This document shows positions 13,769 through 20,379 of a stretch of 20,379 nucleotides of DNA, piece by piece. The first letter of the stretch is position 1, and every line of letters starts with the position of its first letter. A program made the translations under genes and the position numbers. Source of the stretch: JAPHTQ01 sp050295975 (GTDB taxonomy: Bacteria; Pseudomonadota; Gammaproteobacteria; Thiohalomonadales; Thiohalomonadaceae). The DNA is taken from assembly GCA_050295975.1 (NCBI GenBank), contig JBNKQR010000052.1:1-20379 (forward strand). The letters are read 5' to 3'. The notes below the pieces were generated by a model. That model was not told where the DNA came from. It did no database searches and saw only the letters and a program-made list of their open reading frames with translations.

Positions 13769-14269
13769 ATGACAACGGAAAGTCTACTGATTGACTGGAA
13801 TGGCGAACTTGAGATGGGGATCCATGAAATCGACGAACAGCATCGCATGCTGGTCGATATCCTCAACGAATTCTACAACGCGATTCGCCACCAAAAGGGT
13901 AGCCAGAAGGCTGGGGGTGTTCTCGAGCGCCTGGCCGACTATACCCGCATCCATTTTGCCGTCGAAGAGAGCATGATGCGCCTGCTCGACTATCCTGATT
14001 ATCAGGAACACAAACGGCTGCACGACGAACTCATCGAAACCCTCAAAGAGTTATCCATCAAGTTTGCCTCCGGCAGGCGTTCGGTCAATTTCGAACTGAT
14101 TCATTTCCTCAAGCTATGGCTGACCAAGCACATTCAGGAAAGTGACATGGATTACACCGGCTACTTTCTTGCTCGTGGGGTGGTGGCAGTGCCATCGCGT
14201 TCCCTGCAAGAGGGTGATGGCAATGGCTTCTCCATCAAGGGCATGTGGTCGAAATTGTGGGGCGAGTGA
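13769..14269 (+). CDS. Bacteriohemerythrin (stand-alone)
   Basis: This 166-residue protein is a single-domain hemerythrin, a non-heme di-iron oxygen-binding four-helix bundle. All seven ligands are in place: His25 (DEQH), His62 and Glu66 (IHFAVEE), His81 and His85 (EHKRLH), His121 and Asp126 (HIQESD). The N-terminal WNGELEMGIHEIDEQH is the usual family opening. About 25 extra residues after the bundle (SLQEGDGNGFSIKGMWSKLWGE) form a tail of unknown use. AAGGAGAGG precedes the ATG, indicating efficient translation. In other bacteria such proteins buffer or deliver oxygen, for instance to methane monooxygenase or in aerotaxis. A nearby hemerythrin-HD-GYP protein and a chemoreceptor suggest an oxygen-related role. 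There is no fused output domain. Confidence 0.95.
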   Translation: MTTESLLIDWNGELEMGIHEIDEQHRMLVDILNEFYNAIRHQKGSQKAGGVLERLADYTRIHFAVEESMMRLLDYPDYQEHKRLHDELIETLKELSIKFASGRRSVNFELIHFLKLWLTKHIQESDMDYTGYFLARGVVAVPSRSLQEGDGNGFSIKGMWSKLWGE

Positions 14270-14346
14270 ACCACTCGACTTTGAAGATATGTACAAGAGC
14301 TGCTATCTGCAATGCAAGGCTAGATGGTTACGGACACCAGAACGGC

Positions 14347-14718
14347 TTAAAATCTGTACGTACAACCTGCGAAATTACCATAACCTAAACAATCTTCAAT
14401 TAATGCTTCATCATCAAATACGTCACACATCAATTCGCTAACACAATTGCCAAATTCAATAAAGCAATCAACCAGCTTCATATTTATACCGATTGTGTCT
14501 AATTGCATACACACCAGCACGTGCTCCATCAACCTCAACACATCGACGATGTCGTCAAAAGAAACCGACTTACCAGCTACTTTTAAGTCGCACACGCGCC
14601 CAAAGAGATCATAGGCATATGTCTCTTGAAATTCTTTATCAGGAAGCCGGAGCAGCGCAATCTCAATAGATGCAAGATGGGGTCGAATACTGGCGGCGAA
14701 TTCTTCCTTTGCTTTCAT
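14347..14718 (-). CDS. Helical protein of unknown function downstream of the chemoreceptor
   Basis: This 123-residue protein is not one I recognise. It is predicted mostly helical from its pattern (EEFAASIRPHLASIEIALLRL, FDDIVDVLRLMEHVLVCMQL) and has seven cysteines and an acidic C-terminal third (CDVFDDEALIEDCLGYG). It has no signal peptide, and the cysteines are not in a clear metal-binding pattern. It lies 74 bases after the chemoreceptor gene on the same strand and may be co-transcribed. The ribosome binding site is weak (ACGGA). Because chemoreceptor genes often have accessory neighbours, a signalling role is conceivable, but nothing in the sequence shows this; a faint Hpt-like look (FGRVCDLKVAGK) lacks the required histidine. 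Confidence 0.55.
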   Translation of the reverse strand: MKAKEEFAASIRPHLASIEIALLRLPDKEFQETYAYDLFGRVCDLKVAGKSVSFDDIVDVLRLMEHVLVCMQLDTIGINMKLVDCFIEFGNCVSELMCDVFDDEALIEDCLGYGNFAGCTYRF

Positions 14719-14792
14719 CGAATATTCCGTATATCTCTATCATAAAAACCAAATACAGCTATTAATGAACGCGCAGCATATGCAGCGACTAT

Positions 14793-16430
14793 TCATGCAG
14801 TTTTGAAACTGGAAATCATCTCCTGTAGTCCTTCACTAAGAACCGACAGTTCATTCGTCGCCTGTGTAACCTGTTCAGTAGCCTGCGCTGAATGCTCTGC
14901 AAGCTGGGAGATCTGTACCACGCTTTTATCAATCTCTCTGGCAACTGTGGACTGCTCCTCGGATGCACTTGCGATCTGGAGATTTCGGTCTGAAATTGAA
15001 GTGACTGATAATACGATATGCTCAAGGGAATCTTTTGCTTCCTGGGCTTTCGCGACAGTTGATGCCAGCGCTTCCCCACTACGCTGAATAACAGCAACAG
15101 CATTTTGACTTCCACTCTGTAAACGCTCAATCATGTCCCTGATTTCCATCGTCGCTTTCTGGGTACGGCTTGCGAGCGTGCGCACCTCGTCTGCAACTAC
15201 GGCGAAACCTCTTCCCTGTTCTCCTGCACGTGCAGCTTCAATAGCAGCATTCAGTGCAAGTAAATTGGTCTGTTCTGCGATATCTCTGATCACATCCAGA
15301 ACGGAACCTATGTTTTCGCTTTCGTCAGCCAGGCTGTTGATGACTATTGATGCGGATTCCATCTCTTCTGCAAGGCCATTTATTGAGTCAGTCACACTGA
15401 GAACGACATCTTTTCCCTTTTTCGCCTGTTCATCAGCAGTGCGTGCCGAATCTGCTGCGCCGTTCGCACTGCAGGCTACCTCTTCGACGGTAGCAGCCAT
15501 TTCTGTAACCGCAGTTGCAACCTGTTGCGTTTCAACCTGCTGCTGAGCAATATCGGTATATGTCTGCGACATGGTGGCGGAGAGTTCAGTTGCTGCGGCT
15601 GAAAGCTGGGTACTCCCTTGACTCACTCTGACAACAATCTGATGAATCTTTTCGTTGTATCGATTAAATGCCGAGGAAAGTAGCGCAATCTCATCTTTAC
15701 CCTGTTCATCAAGGCGGCGGGTAAGGTCGCCCTCACCCATTGAGATATCATCCATCGCATCTGTAGTTTTGCGAATTGGAGTAACAATACTGCGGGTGAT
15801 TGCAACGGATAGTACTGTCTGCACTAATAATATGGTCAGGGATGCCAGCCCCATATGTACCGCATTCTCCCAGAGAGCACTTTCGACATCATCTACATAG
15901 AGACCTGTACCAACTACCCAGCCCCACGGTTTGAATCCTTTTACGAACGATATTTTTTTTACTGGTTTTTCTGAACCGGGTTTTGGCCAAAGATAGGGGA
16001 CAATCCCTTCACCGTCACGCTTGGCTACAGCAGCGAACTCTGCAAATATTCGCTTACCACCGGGGTCCTTAAAGTTGGATAAATCTTTGCCATCGAGTTG
16101 CGGCTTTATTGGATGCATTACGATTCTGGCATTCAGGTCATTGATCCAGAAATAATTCCCATCATCGTATCTAAGTGCCTTGATGAGTGCTGCGGCCTTT
16201 TCCTTTGCATCTTCTACACTCAATTCACCCAGTTCTACCTTTGTCTGGTGCTCAGCAATAACACTCATCGCAGCTTCAACAAGCGAACCAGCTTTGTATT
16301 CCTTCTCCAGCAACAAATCGTCGTAGTACTCATTCAACGCAAATGCCGTTGCCGATATCAATCCCAGGCCAGTAAGTGCGGAAAGAAGCCACAACTTCTT
16401 GCTTATTGTTAGATTGCGCAGATTTGGCAT
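14793..16430 (-). CDS. Methyl-accepting chemotaxis protein with periplasmic single Cache domain
   Basis: This 545-residue chemoreceptor senses a periplasmic ligand and signals through CheA/CheW. Order: TM1 (13-32), a Cache domain of the sCache_2 type (about 40-185, with LRYDDGNYFWINDLNARIVMH, DGKDLSNFKDPGGKRIF and the closing KPWGWVVGTGLYVDDVE), TM2 (193-213), a HAMP domain (215-268), then the long coiled-coil signalling region with the conserved hairpin tip EQTNLLALNAAIEAARAGEQGRGFAVVADEVRTLA at 386-420. The stretch ends EMISSFKTA with no CheR-docking pentapeptide, so it may depend on other receptors for adaptation. In the family sCache_2 domains often bind short organic acids; the ligand here is unknown. 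The ATG has only a modest AGGGA upstream. A 30-bp palindrome and a T8G8 tract lie in its leader. Confidence 0.95.
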   Translation of the reverse strand: MPNLRNLTISKKLWLLSALTGLGLISATAFALNEYYDDLLLEKEYKAGSLVEAAMSVIAEHQTKVELGELSVEDAKEKAAALIKALRYDDGNYFWINDLNARIVMHPIKPQLDGKDLSNFKDPGGKRIFAEFAAVAKRDGEGIVPYLWPKPGSEKPVKKISFVKGFKPWGWVVGTGLYVDDVESALWENAVHMGLASLTILLVQTVLSVAITRSIVTPIRKTTDAMDDISMGEGDLTRRLDEQGKDEIALLSSAFNRYNEKIHQIVVRVSQGSTQLSAAATELSATMSQTYTDIAQQQVETQQVATAVTEMAATVEEVACSANGAADSARTADEQAKKGKDVVLSVTDSINGLAEEMESASIVINSLADESENIGSVLDVIRDIAEQTNLLALNAAIEAARAGEQGRGFAVVADEVRTLASRTQKATMEIRDMIERLQSGSQNAVAVIQRSGEALASTVAKAQEAKDSLEHIVLSVTSISDRNLQIASASEEQSTVAREIDKSVVQISQLAEHSAQATEQVTQATNELSVLSEGLQEMISSFKTA

Positions 16431-16455
16431 GCCGTTTGTTTCCCTACAAAGGATT

Positions 16456-16485
16456 CGTTTAAAGGCGTGTTTACGCCTTCAAACG
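16456..16485. promoter_or_regulatory. 30-bp interrupted palindrome in the chemoreceptor leader
   Basis: CGTTT-a-AAGGCGT-gttt-ACGCCTT-c-AAACG forms a 12-bp stem with one mismatch and a 4-base loop. It lies 26 bases before the chemoreceptor start codon. It could be an operator for a dimeric regulator or an mRNA hairpin controlling translation. Confidence 0.5.
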
Positions 16486-16594
16486 TAGTCCAATCGTAGC
16501 AAACGCCGCTATCAGACGATCCTGAAATGAGGGTAAGAATAAATGGAGAGGGTGATAGGACACCCCTTACCCTGTGATGTTGGAGTGATCTTGC

Positions 16595-16610
16595 TTTTTT
16601 TTGGGGGGGG
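16595..16610. repeat. T8G8 homopolymer tract
   Basis: Eight T are followed directly by eight G (A/C tracts on the minus strand), between the end of the response regulator gene and the start of the chemoreceptor gene. Such tracts slip during replication and can change the spacing of promoter elements. Confidence 0.9.
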
Positions 16611-16639
16611 TTAGTGATGTTGTGGCACTATGCTTTCGG

Positions 16640-17281
16640 CTATTCGTTAACCAATCCATGTTTTATAGCATAACGCACCAGCTCGGCAGTACTATCGACG
16701 CCAAGCTTTTTCATCATGCGCATTTTATGGGTACTAATCGTCTTATTGCTGATACACAATTCCCTGGCAATTTCGTTAATGCCCTTACCACTCAGTAGCA
16801 GTTGCAAAACACTGTATTCACGATCTGTCAGCCCAAACTCTGGATTGGAGAGCTCCCCCTCTGAGATATCAACCACCATCTGCACACCCATTGACGGATC
16901 AAGAAAGCTTCCACCTGAAGCTACCTTGCGGATTGCAGCAATGAGGGTTGCGGAGTCAGAGTCTTTTGACAGATACCCATGCGCCCCCCCTTTTAGTGCG
17001 CGAGTAGCCAGGTTTGGATCGGTATGCATACTGAGAAGCAAAATGCGCTGGGATGGATAGTGTCCTTTTATTCGAGAGATTAGATCGAGTCCACTGATCC
17101 CAGGCATGGACATATCCATGAGCAGCAGATCAAATTCACCGTGTCGCAATGCATCTAGCACCTGCCCGCCATCTGCGGCTTCTGCGACTACATCCACATC
17201 CTCAAATAGTCCGAGCAACTGCTTCAATCCATCACGTACTATGGCATGGTCATCGGCAATCAATAGTTTAATGACTTTCAT
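16640..17281 (-). CDS. NarL/FixJ-type response regulator
   Basis: This 213-residue protein has an N-terminal receiver domain with Asp10 and Asp11 (IADDH), the phospho-acceptor Asp56 (LLLMDMSMPG), Ser84 and Lys106 (YLSKDS). A C-terminal LuxR-type helix-turn-helix follows at about 150-205 (LTDREYSVLQLLLSGKGINEIARELCISNKTISTHKMRMMKKL). It is a transcription regulator switched by phosphorylation. Its start codon lies within the last 14 bases of the adjacent histidine kinase gene, so the two are translationally coupled and almost surely cognate. The set of target genes is unknown; the adjacent chemoreceptor is a candidate by position. All key residues are present. Confidence 0.95.
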   Translation of the reverse strand: MKVIKLLIADDHAIVRDGLKQLLGLFEDVDVVAEAADGGQVLDALRHGEFDLLLMDMSMPGISGLDLISRIKGHYPSQRILLLSMHTDPNLATRALKGGAHGYLSKDSDSATLIAAIRKVASGGSFLDPSMGVQMVVDISEGELSNPEFGLTDREYSVLQLLLSGKGINEIARELCISNKTISTHKMRMMKKLGVDSTAELVRYAIKHGLVNE

Positions 17282-20200
17282 TTCTCACCTCGTGAACCGG
17301 AATATACGCAACAATTCGCGTCCCTTCTTCTATCGCGCTAATGACCTCAAGTCTGCCACCAATTGCCAGTAGTCTCTCGCGCATCCCAACCAGTCCAAAC
17401 GATCCTATGCGCTTCTTGTCTGGTTCAAATCCCACCCCATCATCTCGCACTTCAAGCAGGAAATAATCCTCATGCGGTTTTAGCAGAACAGCAACCGTAC
17501 GGGCTTGTGAATGGCGCAGGACATTGGTTAATGACTCCTGCACGATGCGAAATACTACGGTAGCACTACTATCCGCCATATTTAACTCAGGGTCGTCTAT
17601 CAACAGTTCACATTCAATCCCAGAACGGGATTCGAACTCCCTGACCAACCAGTCGAGCGCAGGGTAAATTCCCATATCAAGTACCGCTGGACGAAGTTGC
17701 TGCGACAAATTCCTTACACTTACTTTGGTGCTATCAATGAGTTCCAGCATCTGCTTCATCCGATTAGCCAGCGCTTCGCTATCCACCCCGTATTCAATAT
17801 CTGTCGCGGAGGCAAGTAAACGAAGTGCTGTAAGATACTGACCAAGATCATCATGTAACTCACGCGCGATATGTTTTCGTTCCTCCTCACGCACTGTTTC
17901 GGTGTGGCTTGCCAATTCCTGTAATTGCATATGCGATTCCTGCAAACGCCGCTCATCCTCCTTGCGCTTGCTGATATTCATGCAATAACCCGCAGCCATT
18001 TCCTCGCAGTTGTGCTTCAGGTAGCTCAGGGTCACCTCCACCGGCACAATCTCACCGTTTTTACATATATGCTCGGTCTCGAAACGCAGTGCTATCTTGC
18101 TGCGCAGCTCGTCCATAAGTTCCGCCAACATATCCTTGCTGTAGGGGCTAATATCATTGACCGTCAGTACCCGCATCTCCTCCTCGTTATAGCCCAGGTG
18201 CCGCGCTAAGCTCGGACTGGAATAGACGAAGGGTAGCCCTGCCTCGGCATCCATACTATGGGCGAAGATCAGTGGGTCTACCGCGTTGTCGGCCATCGCC
18301 CTAAGCAGTGCGTTTTCCCGCTCCATCACGCGACGCGCGGTGACATCGCGGCCAAACACCAGAACACTGGCCACCCGGCCATTGGCATCAAGTTCTGGGG
18401 CAAAACGCAGGTCGGCCCAGCGGGTCACGTCGTCAACGGAAAAGGGGAGTTCCGCCTGCCGCTCCTCACCGCTCTCGAGTACCTGGCGTAACAATTCAAC
18501 ATATTTCTCATCTTCGAGAATCAGTGAGGCATCGGCGGGTGTCGTCTCCTGTCGTGGCGTGGTGATACCTATTTTTTCGAGCGCCCGCTGCATCACGGAA
18601 TTGAAATAGGTGCGTCGCAGGTTACGATCGTAACGGACAATGGCATCGGGAGCGTTGTCCAGTGCGGCACGGATCGCTTCCTGTTGTTCATGCAACATGC
18701 ACTCTGCCTTCTTACGCTCGCTGATATCGCGCACCGTGGTGAGGAACAGTGTTTCGCCCCCATAGCGAACAACCGAACCACCGACTTCTATAGGGAAGAT
18801 TTCGCCGTTTTTGCGCCGATGTTGCGATTCAATAGTTGTGGGCAGATAGTCTCCACGGATGATCTTGTCCCTCATCTCCTGGGCATGTTGCGGTGTAATA
18901 GAAGGGTCGATATCGAACAGCGACATCGATAACAACTCTTCATAGCTGTAACCCAGGGCACGAACAGCAGTCTTGTTGGCATATCGAATGTTGCTGTCAC
19001 TGTCCAACAAATAGACGGCGTCAAATGCTTCATCAAGTGCACGATTGAGCAGCACCAATTCACGCTCAGCGTGCTTACGGGCAGTAATATCACGACCGAT
19101 AGCAAGGGCACCGTTTACTGAACCGCTGGCTTCGTGTTCGGCAACCATTAAGATGTGATGATAGCGCATGCCGTCGCCACTATCCGGCAGGTGCAACTCG
19201 AACTCGCAGGCTTTCCCGGTTGCCAGGGTTCGCATCAAATGACGCTGGTAGTCGATATAATCAGAACCTAGATGAACCTCAACAGAGGTTTTGCCCCGTA
19301 CCTCGGCCGTTGTTAAGCCTAGAGTGGCCTCAAGTGCCGGGTTGTAATAGAGGATACGACCCTGATGATCATAACGGGCCAGGTTATCCGGCAGGTGCTC
19401 AGCCAGGGTGCGGAACTCCCGTTCGCGTGTCGCCAGTTCCTCCTGAGTGTGTTCACGCTCAACGATCTCTGCACGCAGTTGACGATTAATTTCGTGCAAT
19501 TCGGCCGTTCTTTCTGCGACACGCTCTTCGAGTTCATTGCGGTGTGCAATCAGTTCAAATTCGCTCTTCTTGAGGCAGGTGATATCGCGCGACAAGACGA
19601 GAAAATGAGGGTCGTCAGCACTGCTCCCCGGCATTTTGGAGACTGAGAGCTCGAACCATTGAACCCCCTGAGGCAGATCAAGGTTGATGATTTTACCAAA
19701 ACTGAGTTCGTGTTCGTCCGCCTCACGCAGCGCCTCCATAACTGTCGCCGCACTTTCTGTATCGAGCGCCTCGTTAACGGTTCTTTGCAACAACTCAGCC
19801 CGACTCGCCGCAAGCAGCTCTGGTGTACGCGTCCAGATATTGAGGTATCGCCCCTCCCTGTCCAACTCGAACAAGAGATCGGGAACGGCGCTTATGATCC
19901 CCTCTGAAAATTCCAGTGCTTCCTTGAGTTTCCGCTCAGCCTCGACACGCTCAGTCACATCGCGGGATAACACCAGAAAGGTGGTCGTTCCTGTTGAGTG
20001 GCCTGAGTTCCTGGAGAGCGAGTGCTCAAACCAGCGCCTGCCGTGCGGCAAATCAAGACAGATTGTCATACCGTGAGCCAGGCCATTTTCATCTGCCTCG
20101 GCAATAGCAGCCATCGCTGCTTCGGCGTTTTCTGGCGTGAACACCTCATACACGGTTCTGCCGAGGAGCAACTCTTTTTGCGCTGCAAGCAGTGATGGAT

Positions 20201-20379
20201 CCTGCGCCCACACATTCAGGTAGCGCCCATCCCTGTCCATCTCGAACAACAGATCGGGAATGGCGTTGATGATCCCCTCTGAAAATTCCAGCGCCGCCTT
20301 GAGTTTCTGCTCAGCCTGTTTGCGCTCGGTAATGTCATGGATCACACCGACCAGCATCTGGTTGGCATCCGAGCCAGTA
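17268..20379 (-). CDS. Multi-PAS sensor histidine kinase (NarX/HisKA_3 type), N-terminus beyond window
   Basis: At least 1036 residues of a soluble sensor kinase are encoded; the frame stays open to the right edge, so the ATG at 20357 is probably internal (the residues before it complete a PAS C-terminal cap, ...GVIHDITERKQAE). Counting from that ATG: PAS domains lie at about 19-140, 144-262, 312-430, 435-560, 562-690 and 690-815, with a coiled coil at 268-315. The HisKA_3 dimerisation region has REEERKHIARELHDDLGQ, phosphorylated His about 835, and the HATPase domain has N-box VQESLTNVLRHSQA, G1 DDGVGFE and G2 GLVGMRERL. No membrane segment is visible. It overlaps the response regulator gene by 14 bases and should phosphorylate it. 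The first two PAS domains are close copies of each other. The signal is unknown; PAS domains may hold heme, flavin or nothing. Confidence 0.93.
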   Translation of the reverse strand, partial: TGSDANQMLVGVIHDITERKQAEQKLKAALEFSEGIINAIPDLLFEMDRDGRYLNVWAQDPSLLAAQKELLLGRTVYEVFTPENAEAAMAAIAEADENGLAHGMTICLDLPHGRRWFEHSLSRNSGHSTGTTTFLVLSRDVTERVEAERKLKEALEFSEGIISAVPDLLFELDREGRYLNIWTRTPELLAASRAELLQRTVNEALDTESAATVMEALREADEHELSFGKIINLDLPQGVQWFELSVSKMPGSSADDPHFLVLSRDITCLKKSEFELIAHRNELEERVAERTAELHEINRQLRAEIVEREHTQEELATREREFRTLAEHLPDNLARYDHQGRILYYNPALEATLGLTTAEVRGKTSVEVHLGSDYIDYQRHLMRTLATGKACEFELHLPDSGDGMRYHHILMVAEHEASGSVNGALAIGRDITARKHAERELVLLNRALDEAFDAVYLLDSDSNIRYANKTAVRALGYSYEELLSMSLFDIDPSITPQHAQEMRDKIIRGDYLPTTIESQHRRKNGEIFPIEVGGSVVRYGGETLFLTTVRDISERKKAECMLHEQQEAIRAALDNAPDAIVRYDRNLRRTYFNSVMQRALEKIGITTPRQETTPADASLILEDEKYVELLRQVLESGEERQAELPFSVDDVTRWADLRFAPELDANGRVASVLVFGRDVTARRVMERENALLRAMADNAVDPLIFAHSMDAEAGLPFVYSSPSLARHLGYNEEEMRVLTVNDISPYSKDMLAELMDELRSKIALRFETEHICKNGEIVPVEVTLSYLKHNCEEMAAGYCMNISKRKEDERRLQESHMQLQELASHTETVREEERKHIARELHDDLGQYLTALRLLASATDIEYGVDSEALANRMKQMLELIDSTKVSVRNLSQQLRPAVLDMGIYPALDWLVREFESRSGIECELLIDDPELNMADSSATVVFRIVQESLTNVLRHSQARTVAVLLKPHEDYFLLEVRDDGVGFEPDKKRIGSFGLVGMRERLLAIGGRLEVISAIEEGTRIVAYIPVHEVRNESH
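19578..20303 (-). repeat. Tandem duplication of a PAS-coding unit (375-bp period)
   Basis: The units 19953-20303 and 19578-19928 encode the two similar PAS domains that start LKAALEFSEGIINAIPDLLF and LKEALEFSEGIISAVPDLLF. Similarity is high at DNA level near the unit starts (for instance the shared GATCCCCTCTGAAAATTCCAG) and lower in the middle. The offset is 125 codons. Confidence 0.8.

Noticed and set aside
14347..14718. Hpt (histidine phosphotransfer) domain in the 123-aa protein
   Set aside because: The helical pattern is similar but the essential histidine is missing at the expected place.
1..20379. CRISPR arrays, tRNA or rRNA genes, and transposase or integrase genes
   Set aside because: I saw no regularly spaced repeats, no cloverleaf-like sequence with a TTCRA block, no rRNA segments and no DDE, tyrosine or serine recombinase motifs.

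Overview
The window looks like a chromosomal segment of a Gram-negative bacterium, most likely a gammaproteobacterium with a hydrogen-using, microaerobic or redox-variable lifestyle. The clues are an uptake [NiFe]-hydrogenase operon of the hup type, lipoprotein and outer-membrane style signals, a type VI secretion (T6SS) sheath homologue, hemerythrin-based sensors and a GTCAGAG-loop hairpin of a kind I associate with gammaproteobacterial intergenic repeats. The taxonomic call is inference from gene content only; no rRNA or tRNA is present.

Layout. (1) 1-1679, plus strand, GC-rich: the end of a hup operon, with the 3' end of the large subunit hupL, then hupE (nickel permease type), hupD (large-subunit protease) and hupF (HypC-like chaperone). 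(2) 1952-3529, plus strand, clearly more AT-rich: a leaderless N-acetylmuramoyl-L-alanine amidase overlapped by a cysteine-rich lipoprotein gene, then a second exported cysteine-containing protein. This resembles an antibacterial effector with periplasmic immunity proteins. (3) 3530-4164: no gene; a palindrome-rich structured element and a small REP-like hairpin. (4) 7623-4165, minus strand, AT-rich: an unrecognised 275-aa protein with a TTG start, followed by an 831-aa superfamily 2 helicase with a C-terminal PD-(D/E)XK nuclease-like domain. This is the best candidate for an undescribed (defence-like) system. (5) 7624-8426: a long hairpin-rich leader and a small 111-aa gene of unknown function. 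(6) 8641-10470: a hemerythrin-PAS-HD-GYP protein (probable oxygen or redox-responsive cyclic-di-GMP phosphodiesterase) lying between two copies of a 145-bp repeat, the second copy being a 3' fragment of the 111-aa gene. (7) 10516-12063: an unusual single protein carrying both TssB-like and TssC-like T6SS sheath regions. (8) 12064-13294: an apparent gene remnant, a bidirectional hairpin and a SAM methyltransferase on the minus strand. (9) 13769-20379: a stand-alone bacteriohemerythrin, an unknown helical protein, a Cache-domain chemoreceptor, a NarL-type response regulator and a very long multi-PAS histidine kinase whose gene runs off the right edge.

How the parts may fit: the right half is dominated by sensing of oxygen, redox or small ligands (two hemerythrins, at least six PAS domains, one Cache receptor) feeding cyclic-di-GMP turnover, chemotaxis and a two-component pathway, plausible for a cell placing itself where an oxygen-sensitive hydrogenase works. 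The left-centre is a mosaic accessory region with interbacterial-competition and nucleic-acid-processing genes.
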